From Azotobacter vinelandii CA (GTDB taxonomy: Bacteria; Pseudomonadota; Gammaproteobacteria; Pseudomonadales; Pseudomonadaceae): a DNA stretch of 64,000 nucleotides. A program made the translations under genes and the position numbers. Below are positions 49,035 to 60,046 of the stretch, piece after piece; position 1 is the stretch's first letter, and each line of letters begins with the position of its first letter. The stretch is from NCBI RefSeq assembly GCF_000380335.1, contig NC_021149.1, positions 4,578,501 through 4,642,500 on the forward strand. The letters run 5' to 3'. The notes below the pieces were generated by a model. That model was not told the DNA's origin. It saw only the letters and a program-made list of their open reading frames with translations, and did no database searches.

Positions 49035-49083
49035 CTCTTCCGGTGCCGGCATACCGGGAAGCGGCCCGCCGGCACCGGAAGAG
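49035..49083. repeat. Long perfect inverted repeat upstream of the DUF2238 gene
   Basis: Two 16-bp arms (CTCTTCCGGTGCCGGC and its complement) with a 17-nt loop, about 53 bp before the DUF2238 start. The arms are too GC-rich and lack a T run for a clean terminator; a 5' leader structure is possible. Confidence 0.6.
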
Positions 49084-49135
49084 CCGCGCGAACGGCCGCT
49101 GCGGCGCCGGCCCCTTCACCCGCAGGAGCGCTCCC

Positions 49136-49738
49136 ATGATCCCGGCATCGCGTCAGTTGTCCCTGCCGTTCGGTCTGCTCGCCCTGGTCTGGCTGTGGGC
49201 GGCCATCGAGCCACTGAGCCGCTCGGACTGGCTGCTGGAGAATCTGCTGGTGTTCTTCTTCGGCGGCCTGCTGCTGGCGACCCGCCGGCGCTTCGCCTTT
49301 TCCCTGGGCGCCTACTGGCTGTTCGCCCTGTTCCTCGCCCTGCACCTCTACGGCTCCCACTACACCTACGCCGAAACGCCGCTGGGCGACTGGTTGCGCG
49401 ACACCTTCGGGCTGCGCCGCAACTCTTATGACCGACTGGTGCATTGCGCCTTCGGTCTGCTGCTGACCTGCCCGTTGCGCGAACTGCTGGAACGCCGCGC
49501 CGGTCTGCACGGCCTCTGGTTGGACGGCCTCGCCCTGTGCCTGGTGATGGCCATGAGCGGTCTTTACGAGCAACTGGAAATGCTCGCGACCTTGATCGTC
49601 AGCCCGGAACTGGGTACGGCCTTCCTCGGCACCCAGGGCGACGAGTGGGATGCCCAGAAGGACTCGGGACTGGCCACCCTGGGTGCGCTCGCCGCCTTGG
49701 GGCTGCGCCGGCTGTCCAGCCGGCGCGGACCGACCTGA
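49136..49738 (+). CDS. DUF2238 (YjdF-like) membrane protein
   Basis: A 200-residue inner-membrane protein with about five hydrophobic helices. ENLLVFFFGGLLLATRRRF, LHLYGSHYTYAETPLGDWL and NSYDRLVHCAFGLLLTCPLRE are features of the DUF2238 family, as are the acidic GLYEQLEML and GTQGDEWDAQKD. AGGAG precedes the ATG at 49136 by 8 nt. Function unknown. Confidence 0.87.
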   Translation: MIPASRQLSLPFGLLALVWLWAAIEPLSRSDWLLENLLVFFFGGLLLATRRRFAFSLGAYWLFALFLALHLYGSHYTYAETPLGDWLRDTFGLRRNSYDRLVHCAFGLLLTCPLRELLERRAGLHGLWLDGLALCLVMAMSGLYEQLEMLATLIVSPELGTAFLGTQGDEWDAQKDSGLATLGALAALGLRRLSSRRGPT

Positions 49739-49826
49739 AGCAGTGCTTTTTCCCGCGACGGCGCCGACGGCTACGCTTGAGGCAAGGCGACCGCTCCGGG
49801 CGGCGCCATCGCCACAGGAGGGGAAC

Positions 49827-50906
49827 ATGAAGGCATCTTTCCCGCGCATCGGTATCGTCGGTGCCGGCGCCATCGGCTGCACCCTGGCCACTCGCCTGGC
49901 GTGCAGCGGCCACTCCATCAGCCTGCTGGCCCGCGGTGCGGCCCTGCAGGCGCTGCGCCGCGACGGCGTGCGTCTGACCGATCGCCAGGGCCATCACCGT
50001 GCGGCGGTGGCGGCCAGCGACAGCGGCACGGAACTCGGCGAACAGGATCTCCTGTTCCTCTGCGCCAAGGCCCACGACCTGCCGGCCCTGCTGCCGACCA
50101 TCGAACCCATGCTCGGCGCCGGCACAGTGGTGGTGCCGGTGGTCAACGGCGTGCCCTGGTGGTACTTCCTGGGCGAGGGCGGACGTTTCGCCGGACGGCA
50201 CGTCGAGGCTGTCGATCCCGGCGGACGGCTCGCCGCGCGCCTGGCCCCGCCGCGCCTGATCGGCTGCGTGGCCTTCGTCACCGCCGAGTCGCCGGCCCCG
50301 GGCATGGCTCTGACCACCAACCCGCTGCGGATGGTCTTCGGCGAACCGGACGACCGCCCGAGCCGGCGCCTGGAACGCCTGTGCGCGCTGCTCGCATCGG
50401 CCGGCATCGAGGCCCGTGCCAGCGAACGCATCCGCGACCCGCTGTGGACCAAGATCATCGCCAACCTCAGCTCCAACCCGCTGTCGGTGATCAGCGGCGC
50501 CACCCTGGAAGAGATCTACACCAGCCCCGATCTGCACGAACTGGTCTGCGACCTGCTGCACGAGGGCCTGCGGGTCGCCGCCGCCTACGGCGCGCGGGTC
50601 GAACTCGACCTGCCGGGCTTTCTCGCCCACGGCGCGGCCATGGGCGCGGTACGCACCTCGATGCTGCAGGACCATGCACGGGGGCGCCCGCTGGAACTGG
50701 CGGCGATCGGCGAGGCCGTGCTCGAACTGGCCGCCGGGCTGGACATCGCACTGCCGCGCAGTCGCGAGATCATCGCCCTGGCGCGCTTCTGCGGCCGCCG
50801 GCAACGCCCCATCGGATTCGAACCTTCATCCACACCCGAGAGCACTCCATGGCCCGACTGCACCTGGAATTCCCCGCGCACGCCTTCCTCTACCGCACCG
50901 AGATGA
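49827..50906 (+). CDS. Ketopantoate reductase (PanE/ApbA) family protein
   Basis: A 359-residue NADPH-dependent reductase. The dinucleotide motif GIVGAGAIGC begins at about residue 8. VPVVNGVPWWYF, the catalytic lysine segment DPLWTKIIANLSSNPLSVIS, and SMLQDHARGRPLELAAIGEAV fit the family; whether the substrate is ketopantoate is not certain. The last 19 residues or so overlap the next gene and are not conserved in character, so the frame may have been extended by loss of a stop. AGGAGGGG precedes the ATG. Confidence 0.9.
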   Translation: MKASFPRIGIVGAGAIGCTLATRLACSGHSISLLARGAALQALRRDGVRLTDRQGHHRAAVAASDSGTELGEQDLLFLCAKAHDLPALLPTIEPMLGAGTVVVPVVNGVPWWYFLGEGGRFAGRHVEAVDPGGRLAARLAPPRLIGCVAFVTAESPAPGMALTTNPLRMVFGEPDDRPSRRLERLCALLASAGIEARASERIRDPLWTKIIANLSSNPLSVISGATLEEIYTSPDLHELVCDLLHEGLRVAAAYGARVELDLPGFLAHGAAMGAVRTSMLQDHARGRPLELAAIGEAVLELAAGLDIALPRSREIIALARFCGRRQRPIGFEPSSTPESTPWPDCTWNSPRTPSSTAPR

Positions 50907-51298
50907 GCGTACGCGGCAGCGACATCAATGGCGCCCGTCACCTGGGCAACGACGCCCTGGTCTCGATGCTGTCCGAGGCGCGCTCGCGTTTCCTGTACGC
51001 CCAGGGCATCGACGACAGCGGCGCCGAGAGCGAAGGTCCCGGCATCATCGTCACCGACCTCGCCACCCTCTACAAGGCCGAGGCTCACGCCCGCGACCGG
51101 CTGCTGTTCGAGGTGGGCCTGGCGGACTTCAACCGCTACGGCGGCGACATCCTGTTCCGCGTCAGCCGCCCGGCCGACGGCGCCCTGATCGCCCTGGCCA
51201 AGTACGGCTTCGTATTCTTCGACTATCGGGCCGGCAAGGTGGTGCCGATTCCCGAAGCCTTCGCCGCGCGCTTTCCGGAGGTCAACCGGTTGCCTTGA
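50849..51298 (+). CDS. Hotdog-fold acyl-CoA thioesterase
   Basis: A 149-residue 4HBT-type thioesterase. MSVRGSDINGARHLGNDALV holds the catalytic-Asp/Asn region and is followed by a long hotdog helix (SMLSEARSRFLYAQGI). The ATG at 50849 lies inside the end of the reductase gene, giving a 58-base overlap in another frame. It ends overlapping the convergent cupin gene by 17 bases. Substrate unknown. Confidence 0.87.
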   Translation: MARLHLEFPAHAFLYRTEMSVRGSDINGARHLGNDALVSMLSEARSRFLYAQGIDDSGAESEGPGIIVTDLATLYKAEAHARDRLLFEVGLADFNRYGGDILFRVSRPADGALIALAKYGFVFFDYRAGKVVPIPEAFAARFPEVNRLP

Positions 51299-51626
51299 CC
51301 AACGGCACGTGCACCGCCAGCCAGACCGTCGGGCCGTGCGGGGCGGTGGCCTCGACGCGATGGCGTTCGCCCGCCGGGATCAGCAGGTGATCGCCGACCG
51401 CCAGGGCGATCGGCTGCGATTGGCTTTCCAGGCGCAGCACCGCGCTGCCGGCCAGCAACAATACCCACTCGTCCCAGTCCTGGTCGTACCAGAAGCCCGA
51501 CGGGCTGGCCTGCCCTTGGGAGACGATGCGTTCGACCCGGCAGCCGGGCAGGCTGAGCAGATCGTCGAAGCGCTCGCCCGCCGAAGCATCGGGCAGCGGC
51601 CGGAAGAGGTTGCGCGGAAACGGCAT
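51282..51626 (-). CDS. Cupin-domain protein
   Basis: A 114-residue single-domain cupin. DWDEWVLLLAGSAVLRLES and GDHLLIPAGERHRVEATAP are cupin motifs 1 and 2, but motif 1 lacks the usual histidine pair, so metal binding may be incomplete. Start at MPFPRNLFRP (51626) with GGAG nearby. Function unknown. Confidence 0.85.
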   Translation of the reverse strand: MPFPRNLFRPLPDASAGERFDDLLSLPGCRVERIVSQGQASPSGFWYDQDWDEWVLLLAGSAVLRLESQSQPIALAVGDHLLIPAGERHRVEATAPHGPTVWLAVHVPLVKATG

Positions 51627-51661
51627 CGAGACTCCTTGCGCCGAGGGGAAATGGCGAGCGT

Positions 51662-52216
51662 TCAATCCCCGGGGCGCCAGATCAGCAATTCGGTTTCGTA
51701 GCCCCGCTCGCGGGCCAGGCCGAGCAGGCGCTCGCGGTCCTGCGGAGTGATGCTGGTGTCGCGGGAAAGTATCCAGAGGAATTCGCGATCGGGACTGCCG
51801 ACCAGGGCCAGGCGATAGTCCGGGTCGACATGCAGCACCCAGTAGTCGCCCTTGGCCAACACCGGGAAGCCGTAGCCGAAGACATTGTAAAAGCGCACCC
51901 AGAGCCGGTCGGTGCGCCCCCGCTCGAGCGGGCGGGCCGTGCCACTGGCCTCCAGCCATTCGCCGGCGGCCGTGCGGCAGCGGTTGTGCACGGCCAGAAC
52001 ACCGGGGGACAGCAAGTGGTAATGCGCCTCGGCCTGGCGGCAGCGGCTCTGGAACGACACCGGCAGGCGCGCCAGTTCGTACCAGGTGCCCTGGTAGCGT
52101 TCGAGATCCACCGCGCCGGCCGTGGCCGGCGGCTGCCGTCCCCAGTAGGCGCAGCCGCCGAGCAGCAGGCCGAGAACGGCCAGGCCGAGCGCACGCCACG
52201 GCCCCGTGCGATTCAC
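51662..52216 (-). CDS. Outer-membrane lipoprotein lipocalin (Blc-like)
   Basis: A 184-residue lipoprotein; the lipobox LLGGC puts the acylated Cys at 22. The GxW lipocalin motif is YQGTWYELARLP, and YNVFGYGFPVLAKGDYWVLHV and FLWILSRDTSITPQDRERLL are typical of bacterial lipocalins that carry fatty acids or lysophospholipids. GTG start at 52216 overlaps the TGA of the upstream small lipoprotein as GTGA, so they are coupled. Confidence 0.93.
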   Translation of the reverse strand: MNRTGPWRALGLAVLGLLLGGCAYWGRQPPATAGAVDLERYQGTWYELARLPVSFQSRCRQAEAHYHLLSPGVLAVHNRCRTAAGEWLEASGTARPLERGRTDRLWVRFYNVFGYGFPVLAKGDYWVLHVDPDYRLALVGSPDREFLWILSRDTSITPQDRERLLGLARERGYETELLIWRPGD

Positions 52217-52467
52217 CGCAGGCCCTGCCCGGAGAACATCAACACCTTGTCGCCGCCGAACTGGATGCTGATGAAGGTCCGCTGGTCGCCCCAGGTGCAA
52301 CTGGAGAAACCGAGGGCCCCGGAGCACTCGGCGGGCTTGCCGAGCATCTGCTCGACCTCGCTGCGGAGCATGCCGGGCTTGAGCCGGGAATAGTTCTCCT
52401 GGTTGAGCCCGCCGTCGCAGGCGGCCAGCAGGAGACAGAAGGACAGCAGGGCGAAACGAAGCGACAT
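52213..52467 (-). CDS. Small SmpA/OmlA-like lipoprotein
   Basis: An 84-residue lipoprotein with the lipobox LLAAC (Cys17). The mature part has YSRLKPGMLRSEVEQMLGKP, the BamE/SmpA-like fold signature, and two further cysteines in ECSGALGFSSCTWG that could form a disulfide. Coupled to the lipocalin gene. Function unknown; an envelope role is likely. Confidence 0.85.
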   Translation of the reverse strand: MSLRFALLSFCLLLAACDGGLNQENYSRLKPGMLRSEVEQMLGKPAECSGALGFSSCTWGDQRTFISIQFGGDKVLMFSGQGLR

Positions 52468-52573
52468 CGACGGACATCCTGGCAAGGGTGAAGCGACAAG
52501 CCTGACACGATAGCGTCCCGGATGACATCGGCGTTTCGTGGAAGCCGCGGCCGGCGCGCCGCGGCGCCAGGGG

Positions 52574-53587
52574 TCACCCTTCCAGATGATAGTCGGTGAT
52601 GCGCTCGACCTCCGCCTTCGAGCCGAGGAACACCGCGACCCGCTGGTGCAGGGACTCGGGCTGGATGTCGAGGATGCGCTGGGTGCCGTTGGTGGCGGCG
52701 CCGCCGGCCTGCTCGATGATGAAGGACATCGGGTTGGCCTCGTACATCAGCCGCAGCTTGCCGGGCTTGCTCGGTTCGCGGGCGTCGCGCGGGTACATGA
52801 AGATACCGCCGCGGGTGAGGATGCGGTGCACGTCGGCCACCATGGAGGCGATCCAGCGCATGTTGTAGTCCTTGTCCAGCGGGCCGGTCTTGCCGGCCAG
52901 CAACTCGTCCACGTAGCGCTTGACCGGCGGCTCCCAGTGGCGCTGGTTGGACATGTTGATAGCGAACTCGGCGGTGGTTTCCGGCACGCACAGGTTGTCA
53001 TGGGTGAGCACGAAGCTGCCCAGCTCGCGGTCGAGGGTGAAGCCCTTGACGCCATTGCCGAGGGTCAGCATGAGCATGGTCTGCGGGCCGTAGATGGCGT
53101 AACCGGCGGCCACCTGCTGGGTGCCCGGCTGGAGGAAGGCCTGCTCGTTGAGGCTGTCGTTCTGGGTCAGGTACTGGTCCGGGCAGCGCAGCACCGAGAA
53201 GATGGTGCCGACCGAGACGTTGACGTCGATGTTGCTGGAGCCGTCCAGCGGATCGAACACCAGCAGGTAGGCGCCCTTCGGATACTTGCCGGGGATCTGA
53301 TAGGCGGAGTCCATCTCCTCGGAAGCCATGCCGGCCAGGTGGCCGCCCCACTCGTTGGCCTCCAGGAGGATCTCGTTGGACATCACGTCGAGCTTCTTCT
53401 GCACCTCGCCCTGCACGTTCTCGGTGCCCATGCTGCCGAGCACCCCGCCCAGCGCGCCTTTGGACACTGCATGGCTGATTTCCTTGCAGGCACGCGCCAC
53501 CACCTCGATGAGGAAGCGCAGGTCGGCCGGGGTGTTGTGACTGCGAGTCTGCTCGATCAGGTAGCGGCTCAGGGTTACGCGGGACAT
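52574..53587 (-). CDS. fbp: Fructose-1,6-bisphosphatase class I
   Basis: A 337-residue gluconeogenic phosphatase. Metal-binding EANEWGG, the active-site [40 protein letters not shown] and the lysine segment [19 protein letters not shown] identify it. Start MSRVTLSRY is the family form. It is downstream of glgP on the same strand, separated by 125 bp. Confidence 0.97.
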   Translation of the reverse strand: MSRVTLSRYLIEQTRSHNTPADLRFLIEVVARACKEISHAVSKGALGGVLGSMGTENVQGEVQKKLDVMSNEILLEANEWGGHLAGMASEEMDSAYQIPGKYPKGAYLLVFDPLDGSSNIDVNVSVGTIFSVLRCPDQYLTQNDSLNEQAFLQPGTQQVAAGYAIYGPQTMLMLTLGNGVKGFTLDRELGSFVLTHDNLCVPETTAEFAINMSNQRHWEPPVKRYVDELLAGKTGPLDKDYNMRWIASMVADVHRILTRGGIFMYPRDAREPSKPGKLRLMYEANPMSFIIEQAGGAATNGTQRILDIQPESLHQRVAVFLGSKAEVERITDYHLEG

Positions 53588-53712
53588 GTAAATGACTCCG
53601 GGGGCTGGAAAATTCGCGCATTTTAACGCGACAGGGTGTGCGATGCCTCACTCAGACCGGAACGGCCGGCGCAGGTTCAGCACCGCGACAATCGATACGG
53701 TGTGGGGCCGGC

Positions 53713-56160
<2,448 letters not shown>

Positions 56161-56332
56161 GACGGCAACCTCGCTGGGCAGCAATGACAGGACAAGGGTT
56201 CGATCCTCGACGGCGCAACAACATGCACCCACCCGATCAAGCATGCACAAAGCGGGCGAAGCCGCCAGGCGGATGCGCCGACGAGCGGATTTATCGCTAT
56301 CATCGCGCGCCCTCCACCACTGCCGCCCACCG

Positions 56333-56737
56333 ATGAAGAAGCCGCCGATCCTCGCCGCCGCCGACCCCGAGCGCCTGGAAACCTGGGTCAAGTATCGCCA
56401 AAGCCTGTGCCAGGATTGTCGGGCCACCTGCTGCAGCCTGCCGGTGGAAGTACGTCTCTCCGACCTGATCCGCCTGGGCCTGGCCGACGCCTTCGAGCAG
56501 TACGAACCGGCCAAGCAGGTCGCCCGCCGGCTGATGAAGGCCGGCAGCGTCGAGCGCTTTAACCATAAGCGGGAAGTCTTCACCCTCGCCCGCCGCAGCA
56601 ACGGCGACTGCCTCTATCTGGACCAGCGCAGCCGCCTGTGCACCTGCTACGCGCAGCGGCCGGACACCTGCCGCAACCACCCGACCATCGGCCCCAGGCC
56701 GGGCCATTGCGCCTGGCGGCCGAAGCAGCCGGGCTGA
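56333..56737 (+). CDS. YkgJ-family cysteine cluster protein
   Basis: A 134-residue protein with C26, C29, C33 and C34 (LCQDCRATCC) and later C93, C103, C105 and C112, the pattern of the zinc/iron-chelating YkgJ family. The role is not known; proposals include metal binding or a cofactor chaperone. It is divergent from glgP. Start MKKPPILAAAD chosen; longer readings overlap glgP antisense. Confidence 0.88.
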   Translation: MKKPPILAAADPERLETWVKYRQSLCQDCRATCCSLPVEVRLSDLIRLGLADAFEQYEPAKQVARRLMKAGSVERFNHKREVFTLARRSNGDCLYLDQRSRLCTCYAQRPDTCRNHPTIGPRPGHCAWRPKQPG

Positions 56738-56739
56738 TT

Positions 56740-57051
56740 TCAGAAGAAGAAGGCCGACCTGCCCGCGACGATGCCCTCCACGGGACCGGCATGGCTGCCG
56801 TCGAGCAGCCGATGATCCTGGCTCCAGGCCGGAAAGTCCCGCCCGCCGACGCTGTGGATGGCCTTGAACAGCGGGTCCGATGGCTCGTCGGCCGTGCTAT
56901 CCGCCCAACGCGGCTCGCCGCCTGTCCCATACGAAGCTTGCGCAGGCGCTCCCTCGGGCGGCGCTTCGCAGCCCGGAGACAGCCGATCCCCGGCGACGGC
57001 CCGAATGGCCAGGACGGACGCCAGCACGACGACAAGCGTGAACGGTTTCAT
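56740..57051 (-). CDS. Hypothetical exported protein
   Basis: A 103-residue protein with a clear signal peptide (MKPFTLVVVLASVLAIRAVAG). The mature part is polar and rich in Gly, Pro, Ser and Asp, with one cysteine, and ends in FFF. I recognise no family. It stops 3 bp from the convergent YkgJ gene stop. The signal peptide argues for a real gene. Confidence 0.6.
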   Translation of the reverse strand: MKPFTLVVVLASVLAIRAVAGDRLSPGCEAPPEGAPAQASYGTGGEPRWADSTADEPSDPLFKAIHSVGGRDFPAWSQDHRLLDGSHAGPVEGIVAGRSAFFF

Positions 57052-57180
57052 GAACGGCTCTCTGCATGAATTCGGACGGCAGCATGCGCAGACGAGATGA
57101 CCGTACAATGACAACAAGATACCGGACGTTTACCGCAAATAATGGCATTTTGCCAATGAAACCATCCTGATATCGCGTAT

Positions 57181-57205
57181 CCCGGACGGCCGGATGCCGT
57201 CCGGG
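57181..57205. terminator. Hairpin downstream of the choice-of-anchor-I gene
   Basis: CCCGGACGGC and GCCGTCCGGG form a perfect 10-bp stem with a 5-nt loop, 8 bp past the stop codon on the minus strand. There is no T tract, so this is a terminator-like structure only. Confidence 0.6.
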
Positions 57206-57212
57206 CCCCGCT

Positions 57213-58814
57213 TCAGTGCCCGGCCACGGCCCGGCGCGGCTCGCGGTCGATGCGGAACAGCGTGGTGGTGCCGCTGACCTCGTTGCCCACCGCCAGCAGC
57301 GGCACGCCGGGAATCGGGCTGTCGGCGGCCTCGATCACCGTCAGCCCCTCCGGTCCCAGATCCCCGGCCGCGGGCGTGCCCGGCGCGGCCTGGAAGTCGC
57401 GGTGGTTGAGGTACTGTACGAAGGACGGCGCGTGCGGATCGCTGATGTCGTAGACCATCACCCCGCTGACCCGCTCCAGGCCGACGAAGGCATAGGTCTG
57501 CCCCCACAGGCGGGCCAGGGTCAGCCCCTCTGGCTCGGGTCCCTTGTCGTCGCTGCGGGTGTCGAAGCTGTTCTCGTTGTGGTTCGAGTTGAAGAACGCG
57601 GGATTGGCCTCGGCGCTGATCCGCTCGAAATCGGCGCCGCTGTCCCACACCTGCTGCAGATCCTGCGTCCAGATCGAGAAGGAGCGCCCGCCGAAGACAT
57701 GGATGCGCTCGTAGCGCCCGGTCTGCGGATTCAGGCCGCTGGCCTTGGACACGTTCAGACGGCCCAGGTTGGCGTTCTGCTTGAGGCTTTCGGCGTCGGG
57801 AAAGCGTTCCGGGTCCAGCGGATAGGAAGAACTGCCGAGCCGCACCACCTCGCTGTAGCCGCCGTAGTCGCGGGAATCGCCCTCGTTGGCGGTCACCAGG
57901 TAGGTGCGCCCGCGATGTTCATAACGGGCGATGGCGTCCGGCTGGTACATGCCCAGCACCGGCCAGTTGCGGATGTCGATCTTGTCGTCGCGGTCGCTGG
58001 CGTCCAGCTCGTTGCCCGGCTTGCCGTGATCCTTGAAGCCCAGGCCGTGCAGCGCGCCGAAGGTGCCGCGGCGGATATCCAGCACGGCGACGGCATTGCC
58101 TTCCTGCAGGCTCACCCAGGCCGTCCGCGAATCCTGCGACACGGCGATGTACTCCGGCTCCAGGTCCTGGGCCACGTCGGCATGGGGCCCGAAGATGCGG
58201 ATCGAGGAATCCAGTTCGGCGTCGTTGAAACGCCGGAAATCAGCGGTACGCACCTGATCCTGGGTCAGTTGGTCGATCTTGCGCGGCAGATCGATGATGC
58301 TCACCGAACCCTCGGGGTCGATCCCGTAGTCGTCGCTCGGCTCGCCCTCGTTGGCCACCAGCACGTGACGGCCGTCCGGGGTGAAGGTCAGCATGTCCGG
58401 CAGCGCGCCCACCTCGACCGCGGCCAGTACCTGACCGTCGCGATCGACGAACACCGCCTTGCCCGGGTCGGTCTTGGTGCGCGCCTCCACCGCCGCCGCG
58501 ATCAGATCGCCATGCACCGCCACGCTGTTCACCGCCGAACCGTAGGCCGACAAATCGATGCTGAACAGCAGCGCCGGCGTCGCCGGGTCGTGGATGTCCA
58601 GCACGTCCACCCGACCGCTGGCGGCATTGACCACGAACAGGCGCTGGCTGGACGGATCGTGAGCGACGATCTCGGCCGCCGCCTGATCGAACAGCCCGCT
58701 GTGGAAACTGCCCAGCGGCAACAACTTGAGGCTGAACGGCGGCTGGCCCCCGGCGAGCGCCGGTCCGACCAGCCCGACCGCCAGCAGCGCGGCGGCAAGC
58801 GTTTTCGACTTCAT
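57213..58814 (-). CDS. Secreted choice-of-anchor I family beta-propeller protein
   Basis: A 533-residue exported protein. The signal peptide (MKSKTLAAALLAVGLVGPALA) is followed by WD/YVTN-like propeller blades: RLFVVNAASGRVDVLDIHDP, DMLTFTPDGRHVLVANEGEP and YLVTANEGDSRDYGGYSE. The stretch GPEPEGLTLARLWGQTYAFV and GPEGLTVIEAADSP are typical of the choice-of-anchor I family, seen in proteins annotated as alkaline phosphatase-like. Acidic DDKG and DSRDYGG loops suggest calcium binding. GGAG precedes the ATG. Enzymatic activity is not established. Confidence 0.85.
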   Translation of the reverse strand: MKSKTLAAALLAVGLVGPALAGGQPPFSLKLLPLGSFHSGLFDQAAAEIVAHDPSSQRLFVVNAASGRVDVLDIHDPATPALLFSIDLSAYGSAVNSVAVHGDLIAAAVEARTKTDPGKAVFVDRDGQVLAAVEVGALPDMLTFTPDGRHVLVANEGEPSDDYGIDPEGSVSIIDLPRKIDQLTQDQVRTADFRRFNDAELDSSIRIFGPHADVAQDLEPEYIAVSQDSRTAWVSLQEGNAVAVLDIRRGTFGALHGLGFKDHGKPGNELDASDRDDKIDIRNWPVLGMYQPDAIARYEHRGRTYLVTANEGDSRDYGGYSEVVRLGSSSYPLDPERFPDAESLKQNANLGRLNVSKASGLNPQTGRYERIHVFGGRSFSIWTQDLQQVWDSGADFERISAEANPAFFNSNHNENSFDTRSDDKGPEPEGLTLARLWGQTYAFVGLERVSGVMVYDISDPHAPSFVQYLNHRDFQAAPGTPAAGDLGPEGLTVIEAADSPIPGVPLLAVGNEVSGTTTLFRIDREPRRAVAGH

Positions 58815-59163
58815 GTACTGCTCCCTGTATGGACGGAAGCCGCAGCATGGGGCGGGGAAGTTGCCGGCGCATGACAGGCGACGGGCGGCGGCCAGGACGC
58901 CCCGGGGGCCGCATCCGGCCAACTTCCCACAGCCTCCGCTCGTCATACCGCGTGTGAATCTTCGACGACAACGGTAGCGATGCCTTAAAAGTAGGCCATA
59001 ATATTTCGTGAAAATTTCGTGAAAAAATGAAGACCTTTTCATCCATACTGCACGGTAGTGCCTTGCCATACGGCTATTCCGGCAGCCGGGACGGTGGAGT
59101 CCCCACCCGAAAACCGCCCGACCTGCCGGGAGCCATGACCTCGCGCGAGGCTGGAGCAAGAAA
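58815..59163. other. Divergent intergenic region with a phased 11-bp repeat
   Basis: A 349-bp gap. The part next to the choice-of-anchor-I gene is GC-rich with no clear signal. The right part (58980-59050) is AT-rich and holds the tandem repeat at 59003-59024 and likely promoters in both directions. Confidence 0.5.
59003..59024. repeat. Tandem ATTTCGTGAAA x2 (possible operator)
   Basis: The 11-bp unit ATTTCGTGAAA is repeated exactly twice with no spacer. Each unit is itself a near palindrome (TTTC-gt-GAAA), and the 11-bp spacing is one helical turn, so a protein could contact both on one DNA face. Next to a possible minus-strand -10. Confidence 0.6.
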
Positions 59164-59481
59164 ATGGACGACAAGAACGACCTGGCTGCCCTGCTGACCG
59201 ACCACCAAGCCCCCCGGACCAGGCGAGGCGCGACGGCGGAACTGGCGGCGGAGGTTTATCAACTCTACCGGCTCACCAATCTGGTCGATCGGCTGGAGGA
59301 AACCTTCGGTCCGACACTCCTGACCCGGGAGGAACTCCTGCCGTGGCTGGCCGAGCAGATCGAGCGAATCCGCACCTCCGGCATCACGGACTGCGACCTC
59401 GCGAGCGATCTGATCGACGAGGCCTACCAGGCAAGGCTGAAGATCGGCAGCGCGCGCTTTTTCGAGCGCTATTTTCGGTGA
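59164..59481 (+). CDS. Hypothetical small helical protein
   Basis: A 105-residue soluble protein, mostly charged and probably all-helical (ELAAEVYQLYRLTNLVDRLE, ELLPWLAEQIERIRTSGI). There is no signal peptide. GGAG lies about 8 nt before the ATG at 59164. I recognise no family; codon use and composition look like the neighbours, so it is probably real. Confidence 0.6.
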   Translation: MDDKNDLAALLTDHQAPRTRRGATAELAAEVYQLYRLTNLVDRLEETFGPTLLTREELLPWLAEQIERIRTSGITDCDLASDLIDEAYQARLKIGSARFFERYFR

Positions 59482-59955
59482 CGGGAACCTCGCCCTTTCC
59501 CAGCAACGATTCGCGTCCCCTACGCAACGGACGAGGGAACCACTGATCTCGGCCGCGGACTCAGCGGTGCCGCCTCGGGGAGAAGGCGAGGCTCGCGCCA
59601 ATGCAGCGGAACGTCCGTATCGAGCAGCAATACGCCATCCACATCCGGATGCAGTACCGCGCAATCGGTGGGCGACCGCATCCGCCATTCCGTGAGGCGC
59701 CTCGAAAGACATCCGATCGCGGGTCTTGACCTTTGCCGGAAACGTTCACGCTCTGCTTCCCCTGGCTCTCGATTCGAATGCCCATCGGAGCGCCGCCGCG
59801 GCGGTGGGATAGCGGTCAGCGGATCATGCCGCTACCACGGCTGAAGGCATGAGCGCGGATCTCCTGCGCCTATTCCGGAAACCTCGCTCCACAGGCTCTG
59901 ACCTTCGGTCACTCCTCCCACCTTTATCCAGTCTTAATCCCAAGTGCTTTCCAAG
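59482..59955. other. Gene-poor gap upstream of glpF
   Basis: About 470 bp. Short frames on the minus strand (for example 59561-59785) have no similarity that I recognise and no good start signals. This may be a decayed gene or plain intergenic sequence. Confidence 0.5.
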
Positions 59956-59982
59956 TTGACACCGTTCATTTGCGCATATAGA
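59956..59982 (+). promoter_or_regulatory. Candidate glpF promoter
   Basis: A perfect TTGACA (59956-59961) followed after 15 bp by TATAGA (59977-59982). The spacing is short but the GlpR-like operator abuts the -10, as expected for repression. About 65 bp before the glpF ATG. Confidence 0.55.
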
Positions 59983-59998
59983 TTTTCGAAATCGAAAA
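59983..59998. promoter_or_regulatory. GlpR-like operator at glpF
   Basis: TTTTCG-AAAT-CGAAAA, a perfect 6-bp inverted repeat. Both halves fit the E. coli GlpR half-site that I recall (WATKYTCGWW) at nine of ten positions. The site overlaps the region just downstream of the -10, ideal for repression. Confidence 0.75.
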
Positions 59999-60046
59999 CA
60001 AAGACCGCAAAATCTGATAACAACTACAAAAACGAAGGAAGTCCCC

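Noticed and set aside
58871-58877. Possible Pho box half (CTGTCAT on the minus strand) upstream of the choice-of-anchor-I gene
   Set aside because: The second 7-bp half does not match (three of seven), so phosphate control is not supported.
59561-59785. 74-codon minus-strand frame upstream of glpF
   Set aside because: No ribosome site, unusual composition and no recognisable family. Described only as part of a gene-poor gap.
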